22,703 bases of DNA, taken from Reclinomonas americana ATCC 50394 (lineage: Eukaryota > Jakobida > Jakobea > Jakobida). The notes beneath the pieces were generated by a model. It searched no databases. It saw only the letters and a list, made by a program, of their open reading frames with translations, and was not told the DNA's origin. The DNA lies in contig PS015048.1 of assembly GCA_048213135.1 (NCBI GenBank), forward strand, positions 68,889 through 91,591, given 5' to 3'. Positions 19,801-22,703 of this stretch are shown piece by piece; position 1 is the stretch's first letter, and each line of letters begins with the position of its first letter. The position numbers and the translations under genes are program-made.

Positions 19801-22266
19801 AGACGCACACCAACCGCGAGGGAAAACTGACCNNNNNNNNNNNNNNNNNNNNNNNNNNNNNNNNNNNNNNNNNNNNNNNNNNNNNNNNNNNNNNNNNNNN
19901 NNNNNNNNNNNNNNNNNNNNNNNNNNNNNNNNNNNNNNNNNNNNNNNNNNNNNNNNNNNNNNNNNNNNNNNNNNNNNNNNNNNNNNNNNNNNNNNNNNNN
20001 NNNNNNNNNNNNNNNNNNNNNNNNNNNNNNNNNNNNNNNNNNNNNNNNNNNNNNNNNNNNNNNNNNNNNNNNNNNNNNNNNNNNNNNNNNNNNNNNNNNN
20101 NNNNNNNNNNNNNNNNNNNNNNNNNNNNNNNNNNNNNNNNNNNNNNNNNNNNNNNNNNNNNNNNNNNNNNNNNNNNNNNNNNNNNNNNNNNNNNNNNNNN
20201 NNNNNNNNNNNNNNNNNNNNNNNNNNNNNNNNNNNNNNNNNNNNNNNNNNNNNNNNNNNNNNNNNNNNNNNNNNNNNNNNNNNNNNNNNNNNNNNNNNNN
20301 NNNNNNNNNNNNNNNNNNNNNNNNNNNNNNNNNNNNNNNNNNNNNNNNNNNNNNNNNNNAACACGGGGGGAAGCATCCAGCGAGACACTACCATCGTCGC
20401 CGGCAACCACAGCCGTCTTCGACAAGGCAAGTATCGAAACGACGCCAAGCATAGCCAATGTGGGACGACTGAGGGAGCCGATGTGGGGCGAGAGAAGCCG
20501 CATGAAATGGCAGGCGGACCGGAAAAACGACGAAGGACTCTTGGTAAGCTTGCTGACAATGGCGGCTGCGTCAATGACATTGGAGACGCCCATCTCCGGC
20601 ACCGGCGACGCGGCAATCTCCCCTCCTGATTGACTCGCTCTGATATCGATCACACCGGTTTGTTCAAGCTGTGGTGGGACGCATGCAGCTGCAGTGATGA
20701 GCGACACCAAGACAGACTATATAGCAATTGCTAGACAATCTCTACATGCGCGCACCCAGCCATTGAATGTCGACCGCGAATCCTCATCTATGTAGCCGCT
20801 CTGGCGAGCACAATCGATGCAAGTCATCATGAACTGAATGTCACCAGCACACATCCCGTGCGACAGGGTGTACGGTGACATGAAGCATTGCGAGCTGCGG
20901 GAGACTGCCGACACCAGACGCTCGAGCACACAGCGCGCGACAAATGCTCGCGCGTCCCCGTCACCACTCAGAGCTTNNNNNNNNNNNNNNNNNNNNTACG
21001 TACAAGAAAAAAAGTAAGTTGTACTGCAGGACAAAGACGTCAGACTACGTACTATCTCGCACACGCACCAAGCAACGATGCACCGGTCGTGCCCCTTTTG
21101 CACACCGCGGCAAGCCTCACGGAGGGCACCGGCAGCACCACCGATCGATTTAGCATCGAACACAGGCATGCCCCACTTGCGGCGCTCAGCTGCCTGATCC
21201 TTGCTCGCCTCCAGTGCCTGCCGCATTCTCTCGACGTGCTCATAGGCCACAAACTCCTCGCACAATAGGAGGGCAACCAGCCAGTTGGCGTCCATCGTAC
21301 CGAGAGCACTCTCGACCAATTCGGCGACGCGTACCGAGGCGTCTTTGAACGCATTGATGATGCTTGTAAACGCAATGTCGAGGTCTTGCAGGTATGCCGT
21401 CAACTGCGCTCCGTGTTGCTGCTGTTCAGGGCCATCACTGCGGACCAACAATCCTGATTAGCATCGGGTGCTGAGACGACTTCTCGCAGCGTGCTCACCT
21501 CACACGCGCACGTACGTGTACGCACAGCAGGAACAGCTGTACCATCGATTGCGCCAGTGTGGGGTACAGGGACCGCTTGGCACCACGCGGTTTGCCAGTA
21601 GGAAGCAGCACGAAGGGAAGCGCTGGTGGTGGGAACAATAAGCGAGTGGTTTCCTCGTCGTGCTCCCACCCGTCTTGCTTGAGGAGACCTGCACGCACGA
21701 ATCATGCAACACACACGTACATGTGTCAGAGCGCGTAAACATGTGCACACACATGAACGCGCTGCCGCAGCGGCGCTCACCTTTCGAAAAGTAGGCTTAA
21801 GGTCGAAGATCAAAATGTGTGCGACACGACACCACAGTGTCGCTGAGCTCAGCGTACAAGCCGCCTCTTTCGCACGCCGACGACGCAATGCTGTCGACCT
21901 CAGCCCTCTGTGAACGTCGGTTGGCGCGCGCCGGTGTGAGTAAGACGCGACATTGCGCGCGCAATTCGCAGCGAACTCGACACACACCACCATCGATATG
22001 CACGAGCTGTCAGAGAGCATGTGTAAGCACTCGTCCTCGCCTTGGCCCGGGGTGAGTTTGAGTGCGGCGACAACGGTGTCGCAAGACAGAGTGGCGAGCG
22101 TGTTCCTCATCGCACCCGCTGCCAGCGCATCAACTGTTTTGGCAACGTGCAAGAAAGAAGACGCGTTCACCGGTTGTACATCGAGATCGGCGTCGGTGCC
22201 CTCATCATCATCATCATCATGAGTGCGTGTGTCTGTGTCTGTGCTGCGAGACCCAGACGCGCTCAT
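16740..22266 (-). CDS. large unknown multi-exon protein (about 1,071 residues)
   Basis: I do not recognise this protein. The exon chain is 22266-21991, 21907-21826, 21688-21499, 21437-21049, 20973-20746, 20688-20360, 19832-19783, 19225-19085, 18991-18902, 18825-18688, 18632-18227, 18170-17828, 17715-17578, 17508-17363 plus 17342-17264, 17075-16923, then 16872-16848 plus 16752-16740. With N runs closed, codons sum exactly to 1,071 residues. It starts with a short Asp run, is mostly helical (LVALLLCEEFVAYEHVERMR, GIKQMLEQLAIGMECR), and has VRIKAKKLKGAKKQK (nuclear-import-like), an Ala/Pro low-complexity linker, and a Glu-rich stretch before FDIAVTDILAIPW. It ends ESFVGSLKVSLA. A scaffold of helical repeats is a guess. 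The junctions between exons 1-3 and at the 20-N run (20977-20996) are tentative. Its end overlaps the convergent acidic gene. Confidence 0.62.
19568..19593 (+). repeat. (GA)n microsatellite in an intron of the large unknown gene
   Basis: About 12 GA units lie next to a 101-N run, in the longest intron of this gene (19782-19226). Nearby bases 19370-19430 are also GAGG-rich on the plus strand. Confidence 0.85.
19833..20359. other. 527-N run inside the large unknown gene
   Basis: On the minus strand the left flank ends SLDASPRV in complete codons, and the right flank continues GQFSLAVGVRLDV in the same frame to a phase-matched donor. As elsewhere, no coding sequence need be missing. Confidence 0.7.
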
Positions 22267-22703
22267 TGCGCACACCCAGTGCGCGCGAAGTCGTCCTGTA
22301 GTACTCTCGTCGGTTTGTCCGAGGCGTGCGGCAAGTTGCGGAGGGAGAGGAGAGGGGAGAGGGAGGAGAGAGAGGGAGGAGAGAGAGAGGGATCCGGAGG
22401 AGAGAGAGAGAGAGAGAGAGAAAAGACAAGGAGATTGCTTGTGAGAGAGAAAGAGAGAACCATCATGTACGCGACGAGCTCGCAGTTGCAAAGTCGCTTA
22501 TCCTCCCGGCCACGACAACATGTTGGGTCAAGCTTAACAAGCACAGTTGTATTTCTTCATTCATGGTTCTTCTTCCTCTCTCTCCCTCCCTCTCATTCTC
22601 ATCATCCCACCCCTTCGTTTCCTCTTACAAAAGAACACATGTACACCGCAGACACAGACACGTCCACGAAACAAAGGCAATGTCTGTCGACAAATTAAAA
22701 CAA
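22267..22703. other. upstream flank of the large unknown gene; no gene seen
   Basis: This stretch holds a purine-rich block (about 22340-22430) with a GA repeat at 22400-22421, and a pyrimidine-rich block at about 22575-22610. It may contain the promoter and leader of the minus-strand gene starting at 22266. A short minus-strand frame (ending at 22263) with RNLPHASDKPTRVLQDDF looks mildly protein-like but has no visible splice link. Confidence 0.5.

Overview
The window is nuclear DNA from an unidentified eukaryote, probably a unicellular one. Genes are split by many short introns with GT..AG ends. Most introns are 50-95 bp and many are 55-80 bp. Genes are packed almost end to end: intergenic distances of 18, 41 and 58 bp, and two convergent pairs whose coding ends overlap. 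I cannot name the lineage. A presequence-bearing RecG fits an organism with an organellar DNA-repair system, such as an alga, plant relative or other protist.

Layout from left to right: (1) the 3' part of a vWA-domain protein of Ro60/TROVE type (+); (2) a NOPCHAP1/C12orf45-like acidic protein (+); (3) a 93-residue unknown protein (-), overlapping gene 2 tail to tail; (4) a six-exon sphingomyelin-synthase-family (PAP2_C) enzyme (-); (5) an eight-exon RecG helicase with an organelle-type leader (+), sharing a 58-bp divergent promoter with gene 4; (6) a 14-exon unknown protein with about four C-terminal membrane segments (+); (7) a ten-exon-scale Fanzor (eukaryotic TnpB-like, RuvC plus zinc ribbon) protein of about 990 visible residues (-); (8) an acidic unknown protein (+), divergent from the Fanzor gene; (9) a large unknown protein of about 1,071 residues (-) running almost to the right edge.

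The most notable locus is the Fanzor gene at about 11386-15490. Its RuvC-I and RuvC-III motifs and C-terminal four-Cys zinc ribbon are readable through a phase-consistent exon chain. It also has a long helical N-terminal region, an extra four-Cys cluster just before RuvC-I and a nuclear-localisation-like Lys/Glu tail. The roughly 700-bp space 3' of it is the largest unassigned stretch between genes.

A second window-wide observation concerns the assembly. Every run of N that falls inside an exon can be closed to zero length with the reading frame preserved, and in RecG this restores textbook motif sequence. The N runs therefore appear to be scaffolding artefacts rather than missing sequence. 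Gene lengths given here assume those joins. Most exon coordinates were checked by codon phase; the few uncertain junctions are stated.
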